A stretch of 64,000 bases of DNA from Flavobacteriales bacterium (GCA_002747105.1 PDSY01000015.1:27583-91582), one strand, 5' to 3'. Positions 16,712 to 27,984 are shown, counted from the first letter of the stretch. The notes: generated by a model not told the origin, from the sequence alone. Numbers and translations are program-made.

Positions 16712-16719
16712 CAAATTTA
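16712..16719 (-). promoter_or_regulatory. Candidate -7 element before hsdM
   Basis: On the minus strand this reads TAAATTTG, matching TAnnTTTG, with about 27 nt to the hsdM start. No clear -33 TTG is present. It overlaps the end of the HIRAN gene region. Confidence 0.45.
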
Positions 16720-17058
16720 CTATTTTTTTTCATTAATAGCATCACCGATTAAATGCACCACAACGCCAATTTGATTTTCTGGGTGATCATCAGGGCTTAC
16801 ACTTTGTATTCTTATTTTCAAACGGTCTTCTAAACCAACGCTTAGCAGTTTGTAAATAATTCGGTTTTCGCTTCTTGGCACAAAACCGAGTTTGTAATTT
16901 TTGTAGTAGATGGCAACGGCTCTTGCATCATACTTGTTTTCGGCGTCTAATTCTAATCGTAATTTTTCACCTATTTTTAGTTTGTTAAAGCATTCTACGC
17001 CGTCGTAATAAGTGAATCCTGCAATGTTGAAATGTGCTAAATGTTCTTTTGTTTTCAT
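16720..17058 (-). CDS. HIRAN-domain protein
   Basis: The 112-residue protein is essentially one HIRAN domain: IAGFTYYDG near the N-terminus, then LRLELDAENKYDARAVAIYY and KLGFVPRSENRIIYKLL. HIRAN domains bind single-stranded DNA 3' ends and occur in HLTF/Rad5 helicases and as stand-alone proteins near bacterial defence genes. It stops 34 nt before hsdM and starts just downstream of a conserved operator-like block also found before the DUF2130 gene. A role in sensing stalled or damaged DNA in this island is inference. Confidence 0.85.
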   Translation of the reverse strand: MKTKEHLAHFNIAGFTYYDGVECFNKLKIGEKLRLELDAENKYDARAVAIYYKNYKLGFVPRSENRIIYKLLSVGLEDRLKIRIQSVSPDDHPENQIGVVVHLIGDAINEKK

Positions 17059-17087
17059 TTTTTTTATGATTTTAAATTTATTTGATA

Positions 17088-17130
17088 CAAAGATAAGTGT
17101 AAACTATGCAAGGTAATTGCGAAGTTTGAT
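17088..17130 (-). promoter_or_regulatory. Conserved promoter/operator block, copy 1
   Basis: On the minus strand -7 element TATCTTTG (17088-17095) follows, after 9 bp, a block around GCAA-N5-TTGC (TATGCAAGGTAATTGCGAAG on the plus strand, 17105-17124). The same arrangement, in perfect register, occurs at 18473-18515. It precedes the HIRAN gene and is probably a binding site of the neighbouring WYL regulator. Confidence 0.65.
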
Positions 17131-17162
17131 ACCTGATTGAATCTTTTACAATTATTAAGTTA

Positions 17163-18446
17163 TTATTTTAATCTATTTAAATTATCAAACTTTTGTTTCA
17201 TAGTAGGATTATTATATGTCAGTTTTTTTATGGTTAAATCTTGAGCTTTGTTATTCGCTAAGCGCAAGTTATTCTCGGATGATAATAATGCCTCTTTTGT
17301 CTTTTGTAAGTTTTTGATAGATTTATCAATTTCTGCAATGGCTGTACTGAATTTACGACTGGCTAAATCATAATTTTTAGCAAACCCAACTTTAAAGGTT
17401 TCCATTTTTTCTTCAAAGTTGGTAATATCTATATTCTGATTTCGCATTAAATGCAATTCTTTTTTATATTTTAAAGAATTCATAGCGGCATTACGCAAAA
17501 GCGTTATCATAGGGATAAAAAACTGTGGGCGAACAACATACATTTTATCGTATTGATAAGAAACATCTACAATACCTGTATTATAAAACTCATTATCCGA
17601 TTCTAACAATGATACCAATACGGCATACTCACAGCCTTTATTTCTTCTATCTTTGTCTAATTTGGCAAAGAAATCTTCGTTTCGTTTTTTAGTTGCTGTT
17701 TGGTCGTTTTCGTTTTTCATTTCAAACATAATAGAAATGACCTCATTGCCTTCATCATCAAATTCTCTGTAAATATAATCTCCTTTTGTACCAGTACTCG
17801 CATCATTATCTTTTCCGAAATGAACATTTGGGAATGCGGTTGCTCTGAGTTTATTAAACTCAACCTCACAATGTTGTTCCAAAGTTTCCCCGACCATCTT
17901 TGTAGATAACTTTTGCTTAAAATCTTTAAGACGCAGGATTTCCTCGTCTTTTAATTTTAACTCTTCCTGTTTATGAATTAATTGAATATTGAATTGCTCT
18001 TTTAACGATTTTTCTAACAACTCTTTTTCGGCATCTTTGTTTTTTAAATCGTTAATTAATTGATCTCTTTCTTTTTCAATATCCTTAACTGCCTTAGAAA
18101 GTGCTAATTTTGTTTGCATCTCAGCTTCTTTGAGCTTGGATTGCATTTCGGAAATTTTACGATCCTTTTCTGATAAAGCTTCCATCAATGCTGTTTTATT
18201 GGCAGACTTTAACTGGATGATTTCGTTTGTTTTTTCAGCTAACAGCTTTTCTAAATTACCTTTTATATTCGCCTCTGCTAATTGTATAGCATTTTGTTTT
18301 TCAGTTTCTGCAAGTTTTAAACGTTCTGCAATTTCATTATCAAATTCTGCATCTCTAACTTGTTTTACAATATCTGAATAGACACTTTCATCTACCTTAA
18401 AAACCTCTTTACAATTTGGACAATTTACGACTTTACCTTTACTCAT
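17163..18446 (-). CDS. DUF2130 coiled-coil protein
   Basis: The 427-residue protein starts with a half zinc-ribbon ([13 protein letters not shown], Cys 9/12). A long charged coiled coil (about 25-200) follows, then the DUF2130 domain ([55 protein letters not shown]). The last resembles a PD-(D/E)XK-like nuclease core with D..EMK residues. A second helical region ends the protein. DUF2130 proteins are often found with type I R-M genes; function is not established. It lies between the WYL regulator and the HIRAN gene and has its own copy of the conserved promoter block. Confidence 0.85.
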   Translation of the reverse strand: MSKGKVVNCPNCKEVFKVDESVYSDIVKQVRDAEFDNEIAERLKLAETEKQNAIQLAEANIKGNLEKLLAEKTNEIIQLKSANKTALMEALSEKDRKISEMQSKLKEAEMQTKLALSKAVKDIEKERDQLINDLKNKDAEKELLEKSLKEQFNIQLIHKQEELKLKDEEILRLKDFKQKLSTKMVGETLEQHCEVEFNKLRATAFPNVHFGKDNDASTGTKGDYIYREFDDEGNEVISIMFEMKNENDQTATKKRNEDFFAKLDKDRRNKGCEYAVLVSLLESDNEFYNTGIVDVSYQYDKMYVVRPQFFIPMITLLRNAAMNSLKYKKELHLMRNQNIDITNFEEKMETFKVGFAKNYDLASRKFSTAIAEIDKSIKNLQKTKEALLSSENNLRLANNKAQDLTIKKLTYNNPTMKQKFDNLNRLK

Positions 18447-18472
18447 AACGATATTATTTAATGATTATGGTG

Positions 18473-18515
18473 CAAAGATAAAATAGAAGTATGCAAAGTA
18501 ATTGCGGAGTTTTAT
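18473..18515 (-). promoter_or_regulatory. Conserved promoter/operator block, copy 2
   Basis: CAAAGATAA at 18473-18481 (minus-strand TTATCTTTG) is followed after 8 bp by TATGCAAAGTAATTGCGGAG at 18490-18509, differing from the copy at 17105 at only two of these 20 positions. The block touches the stop codon of the WYL gene. It precedes the DUF2130 gene. Confidence 0.7.
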
Positions 18516-19510
18516 TTCTCGTAAAGTTGTTGTAAACCTAAATAATGTTCTTTCATTTTATCTACCAATTCTTTTGGCTCTAAAACTTCTACATCTTTAC
18601 CGTAGGATAACAGCTGTTGAATAAGCTCATAATTGATGATGGTATCAAACCAAACTTGGTCTTGTTTATCTTCTTCAAAAAACTCTTCAAAATCAGGGAT
18701 AAAGGGTTTGGTTTTAAAATAGGCTTCTCTTCCGTTGTAAAATTGAAGGACAACTCTTTTTAGTTCTGCATTGAAAGGTCTGACAATACCCACCATTTCC
18801 CTAAAATAAGAGCTCCAATCCATATCATATTCTTGATATGCTACATCTTCTAAAACTTTAAAATCTAATAATCGTTCATCAAGAGGAATGCTCCAAGTTT
18901 TTATTTCTTGGGTTTTATTGTACCCAAAAACAAACCATCTTCTATTGTATTGTTTCAAAACTTGTGGATGAAATTCAAAGGTTTTGGATTGTGTGTCTTT
19001 AAAGCCTTTATAAGTAACCTCCAAAACTTGTTTTTTCTTGATAGCAAAGTATAAGGGTTTTAAATAGTTAATCCCTTTATATTCTTCGTTATGATCGTAA
19101 TACAATACACTTGAATTAATCTCTTCGTGTCCATCTTCATCTTCAAATTTAATTAATGCCTCAGATAATTTATTGTATTTAGGGTCATTTTCAAATCGTT
19201 CTAATAGTTGATAAGTCGCATCTATTAAATATTGCTCATTTTTGAGTAATTTTCGTTGAGCAATAGAAAAATTAGCATCAGAATATCTTAAAATCCGAAT
19301 ATTTCTGGGTAGAGGAGCATCAAAACCATCTTTATCTCTAAATGTTTTTAAATCTGCTTGAAGAGTTCTCGTTGTAATCGGTTCAAGGTCGTAAGTATTC
19401 ATCAACTTATCATTTACAAAGTTTAGTAATTCATCAATATTAAAAGCTTTAAACCTAAAACAATAATCTAAAATATTATACCTTAAATGTGAATGCTTAC
19501 TAAATGCCAT
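18512..19510 (-). CDS. WYL-domain transcriptional regulator
   Basis: The 332-residue protein has an N-terminal winged-helix region (about 1-75; YDLEPITTRTLQADLKTF) and a central WYL domain (about 150-225; AIKKKQVLEVTYKGF, HPQVLKQYNRRWFVFGYN, TWSIPLDERL). A C-terminal WCX-like extension follows. WYL regulators bind nucleotide or nucleic-acid ligands and control many antiphage loci (for example the BrxR/CapW type). Placed first in the island on the same strand, it is the likely regulator of the two conserved operator blocks downstream. Its own promoter is not clear. Confidence 0.88.
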   Translation of the reverse strand: MAFSKHSHLRYNILDYCFRFKAFNIDELLNFVNDKLMNTYDLEPITTRTLQADLKTFRDKDGFDAPLPRNIRILRYSDANFSIAQRKLLKNEQYLIDATYQLLERFENDPKYNKLSEALIKFEDEDGHEEINSSVLYYDHNEEYKGINYLKPLYFAIKKKQVLEVTYKGFKDTQSKTFEFHPQVLKQYNRRWFVFGYNKTQEIKTWSIPLDERLLDFKVLEDVAYQEYDMDWSSYFREMVGIVRPFNAELKRVVLQFYNGREAYFKTKPFIPDFEEFFEEDKQDQVWFDTIINYELIQQLLSYGKDVEVLEPKELVDKMKEHYLGLQQLYEK

Positions 19511-19688
19511 ACCTTTCCTAAATTATGTGATTTTACAAATATCTGAAAAAAACGGTGTAATACAATTGAAGAATGATGTAAAAATAAAAATGATGAATAA
19601 AACTTGCTTTTATCCATCAAAAAACATAATGCTATGATTGATAAATAAAATACTTGGTATTTTATGAAGTGGGACTTATAAGAAAATG

Positions 19689-19723
19689 AAAACCAGTAGC
19701 TATTTTACAATCCACTGGTTTTT
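19689..19723 (-). terminator. Rho-independent terminator after mnmE
   Basis: AAAACCAGT at 19689-19697 pairs with ACTGGTTTT at 19714-19722, with runs of A and T on both sides. It lies 15-50 nt past the mnmE stop and separates the core gene from the defence island. Confidence 0.75.
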
Positions 19724-19737
19724 ACAATTTTATTTTC

Positions 19738-21120
19738 TTATTTCCCAATACAAAATTTCCCAAAGATTGTACCTAAAATATCTTTATCCACATCTATTTC
19801 GCCTGTGATATTACCGAGGTGTTTTAGGATATTTCGGAGATGAAAGGCGATCAGTTCGCTACTCAGTCCAGAGGCAAAGCCATCATTGGCAAGGTGAAGT
19901 TCTTCGGAAGCAATTTGTAATTCTTCAAGGTGTCTCGCGTTGCTGACAATCACTTGGTTGGCAAAATTCTCAGGCTGAATGGTGTCCGACATATATTTTT
20001 TGAGTTCCTCAATTGCGGTTGTTTCTTTTGCCGAAATTCCTAAAATCGGATAATTAAATTTTTGTTTTAAAATTTCATCTAATGAATTTTTAGAATATCC
20101 ATCAAATTCATCTATTTTGTTATGCACTAAAATAATATGTAAATCCTCACGAGCGACATCTTTCAAATGCTGAATCATTTCCTCGGAAGTATTTTCTTTT
20201 TGATTATAAAGATATAATAAAATCTTGGCAGATTTCGCTTTTTCAAAGGCTCTTTGTACACCTATTTTTTCTATTTCGTCCGTGGTTTCTCGAATTCCTG
20301 CCGTATCAATAAATCTGAAATTAATTCCATTGATGTTAATTTGTTCTTCAATGGTATCACGAGTTGTTCCTGCTATGTCCGAAACAATAGCTCTTTCTTC
20401 ATTGAGTAGGGCATTTAAAAGCGTTGATTTCCCAGCATTCGGCTTTCCTAAAATTGCCACAGGAATACCGTTTTTAATGGCATTTCCGTATTCAAATGAA
20501 TTGATTAACGAACCGATTTCCGATTGTAAATTTTTGATTAAGGCTAAAAATTCAGAACGATTGGCAAATTCCACATCTTCTTCTGAAAAGTCCAATTCTA
20601 ATTCTAATAAAGCCGTGAAATTAATCAGTTTTTCTCTTAGTTCTTGTAATTTATTAGAAATCCCTCCACGCATTTGTTGGAGAGCCACTCGGTGGGAAGC
20701 TTGATTTTCGGAAGCGATTAAATCCGCTACGGCTTCGGCTTGGGACAAATCCATTTTACCATTCAGGAAAGCCCTTTGGGTAAATTCTCCTGCATTGGCA
20801 AGTCTTACTTTTCTGGTACTCGTGAGTAGCTGAATGATTTTCTGAATAATAAAAGTCGAATTATGACAGGCAATCTCTACGGAATCTTCCCCAGTGTAAG
20901 ATTTTGGATTTTTAAAATAAGTGACCAATACTTCATCGATTAATGTTTCGTCTTGATCTATGAAATTTCCAAACTGAACTTTGTTCGGACTTAGTTCTTT
21001 TTGATTGATGGGACGAAAGAATTGGGAAACTACATTTTTAGATTCATCTCCGCTCATTCTAATGACGGCAATGGCTCCGTTTCCTTGTGATGTTGCTAAT
21101 GCTGTAATGGTGTCATTCAT
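19738..21120 (-). CDS. mnmE: tRNA modification GTPase MnmE
   Basis: The 460-residue protein has the N-terminal formyl-THF-binding domain (TITALATSQGNGAIAVIRMSG), a helical domain, the inserted G domain with P-loop GKPNAGKST near 222 and DTAGIRE, and the diagnostic C-terminal FCIGK. With MnmG it makes the 5-carboxymethylaminomethyl modification of wobble uridine in tRNA. Length and all motifs match the family. Confidence 0.98.
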   Translation of the reverse strand: MNDTITALATSQGNGAIAVIRMSGDESKNVVSQFFRPINQKELSPNKVQFGNFIDQDETLIDEVLVTYFKNPKSYTGEDSVEIACHNSTFIIQKIIQLLTSTRKVRLANAGEFTQRAFLNGKMDLSQAEAVADLIASENQASHRVALQQMRGGISNKLQELREKLINFTALLELELDFSEEDVEFANRSEFLALIKNLQSEIGSLINSFEYGNAIKNGIPVAILGKPNAGKSTLLNALLNEERAIVSDIAGTTRDTIEEQININGINFRFIDTAGIRETTDEIEKIGVQRAFEKAKSAKILLYLYNQKENTSEEMIQHLKDVAREDLHIILVHNKIDEFDGYSKNSLDEILKQKFNYPILGISAKETTAIEELKKYMSDTIQPENFANQVIVSNARHLEELQIASEELHLANDGFASGLSSELIAFHLRNILKHLGNITGEIDVDKDILGTIFGKFCIGK

Positions 21121-21172
21121 TTTTTTAAATTAAGGAATTTGGTTGTTTAGACTTTAAAATTTACAAAACAAA

Positions 21173-21205
21173 AATCCCCCACATTATTAGAATATGGGGT
21201 TTTCT
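21173..21205 (-). terminator. Terminator after the DUF6341 gene
   Basis: CCCCACATT and AATATGGGG pair around a short loop, followed on the minus strand by a T run (AAAATCCC complement). It lies about 20-50 nt beyond the stop of the 76-residue membrane protein. Confidence 0.6.
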
Positions 21206-21224
21206 TATATTTTTAGTACTATTC

Positions 21225-21455
21225 TTATTTTTTTGTATGCAATTCTTTTTTATAGTAAGGGTGCTTACCTTCCGTTGGAGAATAGTATTCTTTATCTTTA
21301 TTATTCCCTAAAGTAAAGATTAAAACATAGCACCAATAAACGAATAAACCACTACCTACGATAAACAAAATCCAGTTTATAACATTACCAAAGGCATCAA
21401 AAAAACCGAAAGACCATTTGAACACACTGCTCAAGAATAACCAAAAAGATGTCAT
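21225..21455 (-). CDS. DUF6341-like small membrane protein
   Basis: The 76-residue protein has one or two hydrophobic segments (INWILFIVGSGLFVYWCYVLIFTL, about 26-50) and a charged lysine-rich tail, DKEYYSPTEGKHPYYKKE. It is encoded divergently from the DUF6427 gene with a short shared upstream region. I recall this pair as conserved in Flavobacteriia. Function unknown. Confidence 0.7.
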   Translation of the reverse strand: MTSFWLFLSSVFKWSFGFFDAFGNVINWILFIVGSGLFVYWCYVLIFTLGNNKDKEYYSPTEGKHPYYKKELHTKK

Positions 21456-21474
21456 TTTATTTCTTTTTTAATAT

Positions 21475-21482
21475 TAACTTTG
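21475..21482 (+). promoter_or_regulatory. -7 element of the DUF6427-DUF3109 unit
   Basis: TAACTTTG matches TAnnTTTG, 17 nt before the ATG at 21500. It lies inside the longer ORF that begins at 21449, which argues for the ATG at 21500 as the true start. Confidence 0.6.
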
Positions 21483-21499
21483 CACAAAATTATAAAAAA

Positions 21500-22399
21500 A
21501 TGTTTAAACTCCTTTCAAAAGAACAAAATATTTTTTCAATACCAACATATATCAGTTTTTTGTTATTGGGTTTGATTGTGTTTAATGTGTTGAAATTTAA
21601 CGAGATAAGTGTTTTATCTTCTATTGTAGTATTGATAGGCATGGCATTGGGCTATTTTGCAATCAATAGTCTTGATTTGAATCAGAATACTCGTGTTCCT
21701 TTGTTTTTGTATACGATCATCAATATTTGTTTGTATCAAAATACCGATATTGGAGTTGCGTGGACGGTTTTAACCAATGCAATCCTCGTGATATTATTGA
21801 GTAATGGCTCAGAAAGTAGAAATAAGCATATTTATGTTTTGATAGGAGCTTTATTGGCACTGAATTTTATTTTTTTACCAACGATATGGCTAATGCCCAT
21901 CTTTTTTATTCTGCATATTTTTGGTACTTCTAAAAATATTACATTAAATATTTTTCGACTTTGTTTAGGGGTTACTTTGGTCGCTATTGCGTATTTTTCC
22001 GTTGCGTATTTTTCTGGATTAAACACTTGGGATACGGCTTATTTACCTTGTATTACTTCAGAATATTCTGGAGTGGGAGAGAGGCTGATTCCATTAGTTC
22101 CTGTTGTGTTATTTTGTATTTATGCAATATTTGATTACTTTGCGAGATACAATAAAATGAGTACCCATAAACGCTTTAAATATGCTTTTTTATTATTGTT
22201 TGTGTTCGTGCAATTAATGATGATTGTTTTTTATATGGGCGAAGATGTTTCTTATTTATTAATCATCGCTTTACCTGTGAGCATTATCATCAGTAGGGCT
22301 TTATATTATTTGCCGAAACCAATGTATAAAGAAATAAGTATTTGGCTCATTGTGATTTCTTTAATTGCTTATAGAGCTTATCAATTTATTAATTTTTAG
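21500..22399 (+). CDS. DUF6427-like polytopic membrane protein
   Basis: From the ATG at 21500 (MFKLLSKEQNIFSIPTYI) the protein has 299 residues. About eight to nine hydrophobic spans are visible, with few charges between them. A longer reading from 21449 would place the promoter inside the gene and is rejected. The DUF6427 assignment is from memory of flavobacterial orthologues; there is no known function. The stop is 2 nt from the next gene, so the two are co-transcribed. Confidence 0.75.
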   Translation: MFKLLSKEQNIFSIPTYISFLLLGLIVFNVLKFNEISVLSSIVVLIGMALGYFAINSLDLNQNTRVPLFLYTIINICLYQNTDIGVAWTVLTNAILVILLSNGSESRNKHIYVLIGALLALNFIFLPTIWLMPIFFILHIFGTSKNITLNIFRLCLGVTLVAIAYFSVAYFSGLNTWDTAYLPCITSEYSGVGERLIPLVPVVLFCIYAIFDYFARYNKMSTHKRFKYAFLLLFVFVQLMMIVFYMGEDVSYLLIIALPVSIIISRALYYLPKPMYKEISIWLIVISLIAYRAYQFINF

Positions 22400-22401
22400 T
22401 T

Positions 22402-22983
22402 ATGATTCAGATAGAGGATAAGATTATATCAGAGGATTTATTTACAGAAGAATTTGTTTGTAATATCAATAAATGCAAAGGGATTTGCTGTGTAGAGGGC
22501 GATGTGGGTGCACCTTTAGATAAGGACGAATTGGCAATATTAGACGAAATTTATCCAAAAGTGAAACCTTTTTTAAGACCCGAAGGAATAGAAGCTTTGG
22601 AGCAACAAGGAACTTGGACAACCGACCCAATGGACGGCGATTTTGTTACTCCAATGATTGAAGATAAAGAATGTGCCTATGTGATTTTTGATGATAAGGG
22701 AGCCACTAAATGTGGAATAGAAAAAGCCTATGAAGCAGGTGTTGTAGATTGGCAAAAACCGATTTCTTGCCATCTTTATCCTATCAGGATTAAGGAATAT
22801 TCGAGTTTTACGGCGTTTAATTACCATGAATGGTCTGTTTGTAGCGATGCTTGTGCATTGGGGAAAGAACTAAAAGTACCCGTATATAAATTTCTAAAAA
22901 CACCATTGATTAGAAAATATGGCGAAAAGTTTTATGAAGACTTATCGAATGTAGCGGAGGAATATTTTAAGGAAATAGAATGA
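22402..22983 (+). CDS. DUF3109 cysteine-rich protein
   Basis: The 193-residue soluble protein has clustered cysteines: CNINKCKGICCVEGD near 19-29, then C..C in AYVIFDDKGATKCG, SCHLYPIRI and CSDACALGKE. This matches DUF3109, which resembles YkgJ-type proteins with metal- or Fe-S-binding cysteines. The role is unknown. It starts 2 nt after the membrane protein gene. Confidence 0.85.
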   Translation: MIQIEDKIISEDLFTEEFVCNINKCKGICCVEGDVGAPLDKDELAILDEIYPKVKPFLRPEGIEALEQQGTWTTDPMDGDFVTPMIEDKECAYVIFDDKGATKCGIEKAYEAGVVDWQKPISCHLYPIRIKEYSSFTAFNYHEWSVCSDACALGKELKVPVYKFLKTPLIRKYGEKFYEDLSNVAEEYFKEIE

Positions 22984-23053
22984 TAATCAGTGTTTTATGT
23001 TTTTGTGGAAATGCTAAAATCTAAACCTTTACCTTTATTTCAGATAAATTAAC

Positions 23054-23061
23054 TAAATTTG
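23054..23061 (+). promoter_or_regulatory. -7 element of the isocitrate dehydrogenase gene
   Basis: TAAATTTG matches the Bacteroidota consensus; it is 42 nt upstream of the icd ATG. Confidence 0.55.
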
Positions 23062-23097
23062 TATTTAATTCAATTTTTAAAATAATAAATAATATAA

Positions 23098-25320
<2,223 letters not shown>

Positions 25321-25345
25321 TCTATTATTGTATAGTAAATTGAAT

Positions 25346-25382
25346 AGGGGTGTGGCATTTTATGCTACACCTCTTTTTTTTT
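25346..25382 (+). terminator. Rho-independent terminator of icd
   Basis: GGGGTGTGGC pairs with GCTACACCTC (two wobbles) around a TATTTTA-type loop, followed by nine T residues. Confidence 0.85.
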
Positions 25383-25392
25383 GAGGTAGTCT

Positions 25393-25668
25393 GTCAAAAC
25401 GCACGAAATATTGAAATGCAAAAAAATAAGGCGTAATATCAAAACGCAAAGAAAAACAAAGAAAAAAAACAACAAACAACAAGTTATCAAGAAAAACAAA
25501 GGCATTTCATTCATGAAAGAAACACTAATCTTTCTTTGTATTACGAAAATAATTTATTAATTCCCCTCTAAAAAGAGGGGTGCCACGTAGTGGCGGGGTG
25601 TATATGGTTAAAACTCTTTATTTATCATTGCGTTAATTTTTACCCAATGAAAATTTCATGCGTTTGAC
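25393..25668. repeat. MITE-like element with imperfect terminal inverted repeats and REP-like hairpins
   Basis: This is the only long gene-free stretch between icd and the MATE gene. GTCAAAACGCACGAAAT (25393-25409) and ATTTCATGCGTTTGAC (25653-25668) are inverted with one gap and one mismatch. Inside are CCCCTCTAAAAAGAGGGG (25563-25580) and GCCACGTAGTGGC (25582-25594), paired hairpins of a kind I remember as dispersed in Bacteroidota. No ORF or clear target duplication is seen. Confidence 0.45.
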
Positions 25669-25734
25669 CTATTGAAGTAGAAAGCCTTGTGGTTATTTAA
25701 TAAAAACGAATATCATTTTAACCATTTTTAAAGG

Positions 25735-27060
25735 CTAAATGCTATAAGCATTAACATACTTCTTTTTGAAAATCAGCAATAAACTTCCTGCTCTTATTGA
25801 CATCCAAATTAAAAAACTCAACCAAATGCCCATGACGCCCAAATCAAAATAATGGAACAGCAATAAAGAAGGAATAAACCCAACAATTACCGCTAAAATA
25901 AAAACATTTCGTAAGGTGGAAACTTCGCCCAAACCTTTAAAAACGCCATCAAACATAAAGGCAATTGCATTCAGAGGTTGCATTAAACAGACAATCCAAA
26001 AAGCTTGATAAAAAACGCCTAAAACAGGTTCAGATTTGGTGAGCAATCTACCAATCGGTTGTTGGAAAATAAAATAAAAAATCCCCAAAGTACTTCCAAT
26101 AAGTATCATGATTTTAGCTAAATCTTTAACCAAATAAACCATTTTTTTCAAATCCTTAGAACCGAACAATTTACCACTCAATGCGCTTCCTGCATTGGCA
26201 TATCCGTCTAATAAAAAGGTCGTGAATAACCATAACTGAATTAATAGAGAATGAGCCGATACAAATTTTGTTTTTTCTCCATCGCCTAAAAGGGTCGCAT
26301 AACGAAAGGCTAAAAATAAAGCTAAATTGAGTGCTAAAGAACGAATGAATAAATTTAAAGCCATCTTTAAAGTTGCCCAAAAATCAATATGCAAAGGGAA
26401 AATTCTATACCATCGGAAAGGTGTTTTTTGGAGCATAAAGTATACCGCTAAAACCAACATAATCACTTGTGAAACCAAACTTGCCCAAGCGATTCCTTCG
26501 ATATCCAACCCAAAACCTAATACCAATAAAAAGTTCAGCCCTATATTGAATATTCCGCCCAAAATACTAATCCACATTGCCCAAGAGGTGTTTTGAAATC
26601 CTCTGAAAATGCCAAAAATCGTAAATGAAATCAGTGTAATCGGAAAACCCCATACTCGAATTTTAAAATAACGGGTGGCGTATTCTAATAGTTCGTTTTC
26701 AGCACCATACAGCCCAAAAACAAAAGAAGAAAAAATAAAAGTCAGCACCGAAAACAATAAAGCCACTGCCAAATTAAAACTTAAAACCTGACTGACCAAA
26801 GTTTTCAATCGGTTCACTCGACCTTCGCCTACGCCATGAGAAACCTGAATCGAAATGGCATTGGAAGTCTGAAAAAATATCCATACCATAGACGATAAAA
26901 AAGCACTCACCAAGCCAACGGCTCCCAAGGCAACTTCTGGATTTTCGGTAAACTGCCCAGCTACGGCTGTATCGGTAAGGGAAATTAAAGGTTCTACAAT
27001 TCCTGCAAAAATCGATGGAATGGCTAATTTATTAATTTCCTTAAATGAAATTTTGGTCAT
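25735..27060 (-). CDS. MATE family efflux transporter (DinF-like)
   Basis: The 441-residue protein has about 12 membrane segments in two bundles. The first loop has AIPSIFAGIVEPLISLTDTAVAGQF, typical of MATE proteins; further signatures include GFQNTSWAMWISILGGIFNIGLNFLL. These antiporters export cationic drugs or metabolites using Na+ or H+. A 22-bp palindrome with TTGAAC half-sites lies 25-46 nt upstream of the start and could bind a repressor. Downstream of the nitroreductase gene on the same strand. Confidence 0.93.
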   Translation of the reverse strand: MTKISFKEINKLAIPSIFAGIVEPLISLTDTAVAGQFTENPEVALGAVGLVSAFLSSMVWIFFQTSNAISIQVSHGVGEGRVNRLKTLVSQVLSFNLAVALLFSVLTFIFSSFVFGLYGAENELLEYATRYFKIRVWGFPITLISFTIFGIFRGFQNTSWAMWISILGGIFNIGLNFLLVLGFGLDIEGIAWASLVSQVIMLVLAVYFMLQKTPFRWYRIFPLHIDFWATLKMALNLFIRSLALNLALFLAFRYATLLGDGEKTKFVSAHSLLIQLWLFTTFLLDGYANAGSALSGKLFGSKDLKKMVYLVKDLAKIMILIGSTLGIFYFIFQQPIGRLLTKSEPVLGVFYQAFWIVCLMQPLNAIAFMFDGVFKGLGEVSTLRNVFILAVIVGFIPSLLLFHYFDLGVMGIWLSFLIWMSIRAGSLLLIFKKKYVNAYSI

Positions 27061-27078
27061 TTGTTTAATCTTACTTAA

Positions 27079-27106
27079 TTGAACAATGGTTCAACTTTGA
27101 ACCATT
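27079..27106. promoter_or_regulatory. Palindromic operator candidate before the MATE gene
   Basis: AATGGTTCAA (27085-27094) and TTGAACCATT (27097-27106) form a perfect 10-bp inverted pair around CT; a third half-site TTGAAC lies at 27079-27084. No T run follows, so a repressor site is more likely than a terminator. Confidence 0.5.
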
Positions 27107-27140
27107 TTAAACCTTAGAGATCACCCAATTTTAAGCGCCA

Positions 27141-27866
27141 TTATAACTTCTGATAAACTTCCTCAAATGGCACACGGAATCTTTCTGTCCAAACCCCCGA
27201 TTTGGTTCTTATTCCGCAAGAGATAATCATATTGACTTCTGCACCTTTGGGCAGATGGAGGATTTTTTTGACCATTTTGCTATCATAGCCCTCCATAGGG
27301 CAGGTGTCATAACCTTCGCTTGCCATTGCCAACATAAAGTTTTCCGCCGCCAAAGCACAAGATTTGTGAGCCACAATACGCATATCGGCATTCGAAACTT
27401 CACGGTACATAGGTCTGAAAAGTCCTGTAAAAAAGGCAATTATCATTCTGATAAACCCTAAAAATCCAAAAAAATGAGCGTATAAAAAAGGAAGTGTTTT
27501 TCCGTAATAGCCTTCGGCTCTCTTGATACGAGAGGCTTGTTTTTCTTCGGGCTGATTTTTCAAAATATCGGCTTTGGCAAAGTCTAAATTTTGTTGGCAT
27601 CGTTTTTTATACAAATCTCTGCGGGTAACAAAAACAACCATTTGTTGTGCCGTCGTAGCAGTCGATTGGTTAAAACAAGCTTTGGCTAATTTACCAATAA
27701 TTGCCTTGTCTTCAATATGATAAAATCCCCAAATTTGCATATTAGAACTATTGGGAGCTAAGGTGGCTAAACGGATACATTCCTTCACTTTTTCGCTATT
27801 TAATGGCTTTTGAGCATCGTAATCTCTCACCGAGCGTCTGTAATTTACAATTTCTTTGAAAGTCAT
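27141..27866 (-). CDS. Nitroreductase family protein
   Basis: From the ATG at 27866 (MTFKEIVNYRRSVRDYD) the protein has 241 residues; the longer ORF to 27914 lacks family similarity at its N-terminus. RRSVR and LAPNSSNMQIWGFY are the FMN-binding signatures near the start, and CALAAENFMLAMASEGYDTCPMEGYD follows. These flavin enzymes reduce nitro, quinone or enone compounds with NAD(P)H. A hydrophobic stretch near 120-145 is longer than usual. Substrate unknown. Confidence 0.88.
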   Translation of the reverse strand: MTFKEIVNYRRSVRDYDAQKPLNSEKVKECIRLATLAPNSSNMQIWGFYHIEDKAIIGKLAKACFNQSTATTAQQMVVFVTRRDLYKKRCQQNLDFAKADILKNQPEEKQASRIKRAEGYYGKTLPFLYAHFFGFLGFIRMIIAFFTGLFRPMYREVSNADMRIVAHKSCALAAENFMLAMASEGYDTCPMEGYDSKMVKKILHLPKGAEVNMIISCGIRTKSGVWTERFRVPFEEVYQKL

Positions 27867-27984
27867 TTTTATTTTTAAAGCGTCAAATATAAAACCAAAA
27901 TATGGAATCGGCACAGTATTCTCCGATTTTTATTCTATTCAAAGGTGTTTTTGTTAAAATTGTGAGGTAGAAGGGCTGATGTGT

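Noticed and set aside
21449..21499. Longer start of the DUF6427 gene
   Set aside because: The promoter -7 element TAACTTTG lies inside this extension, and it is rich in Phe and Asn without a signal-like pattern.
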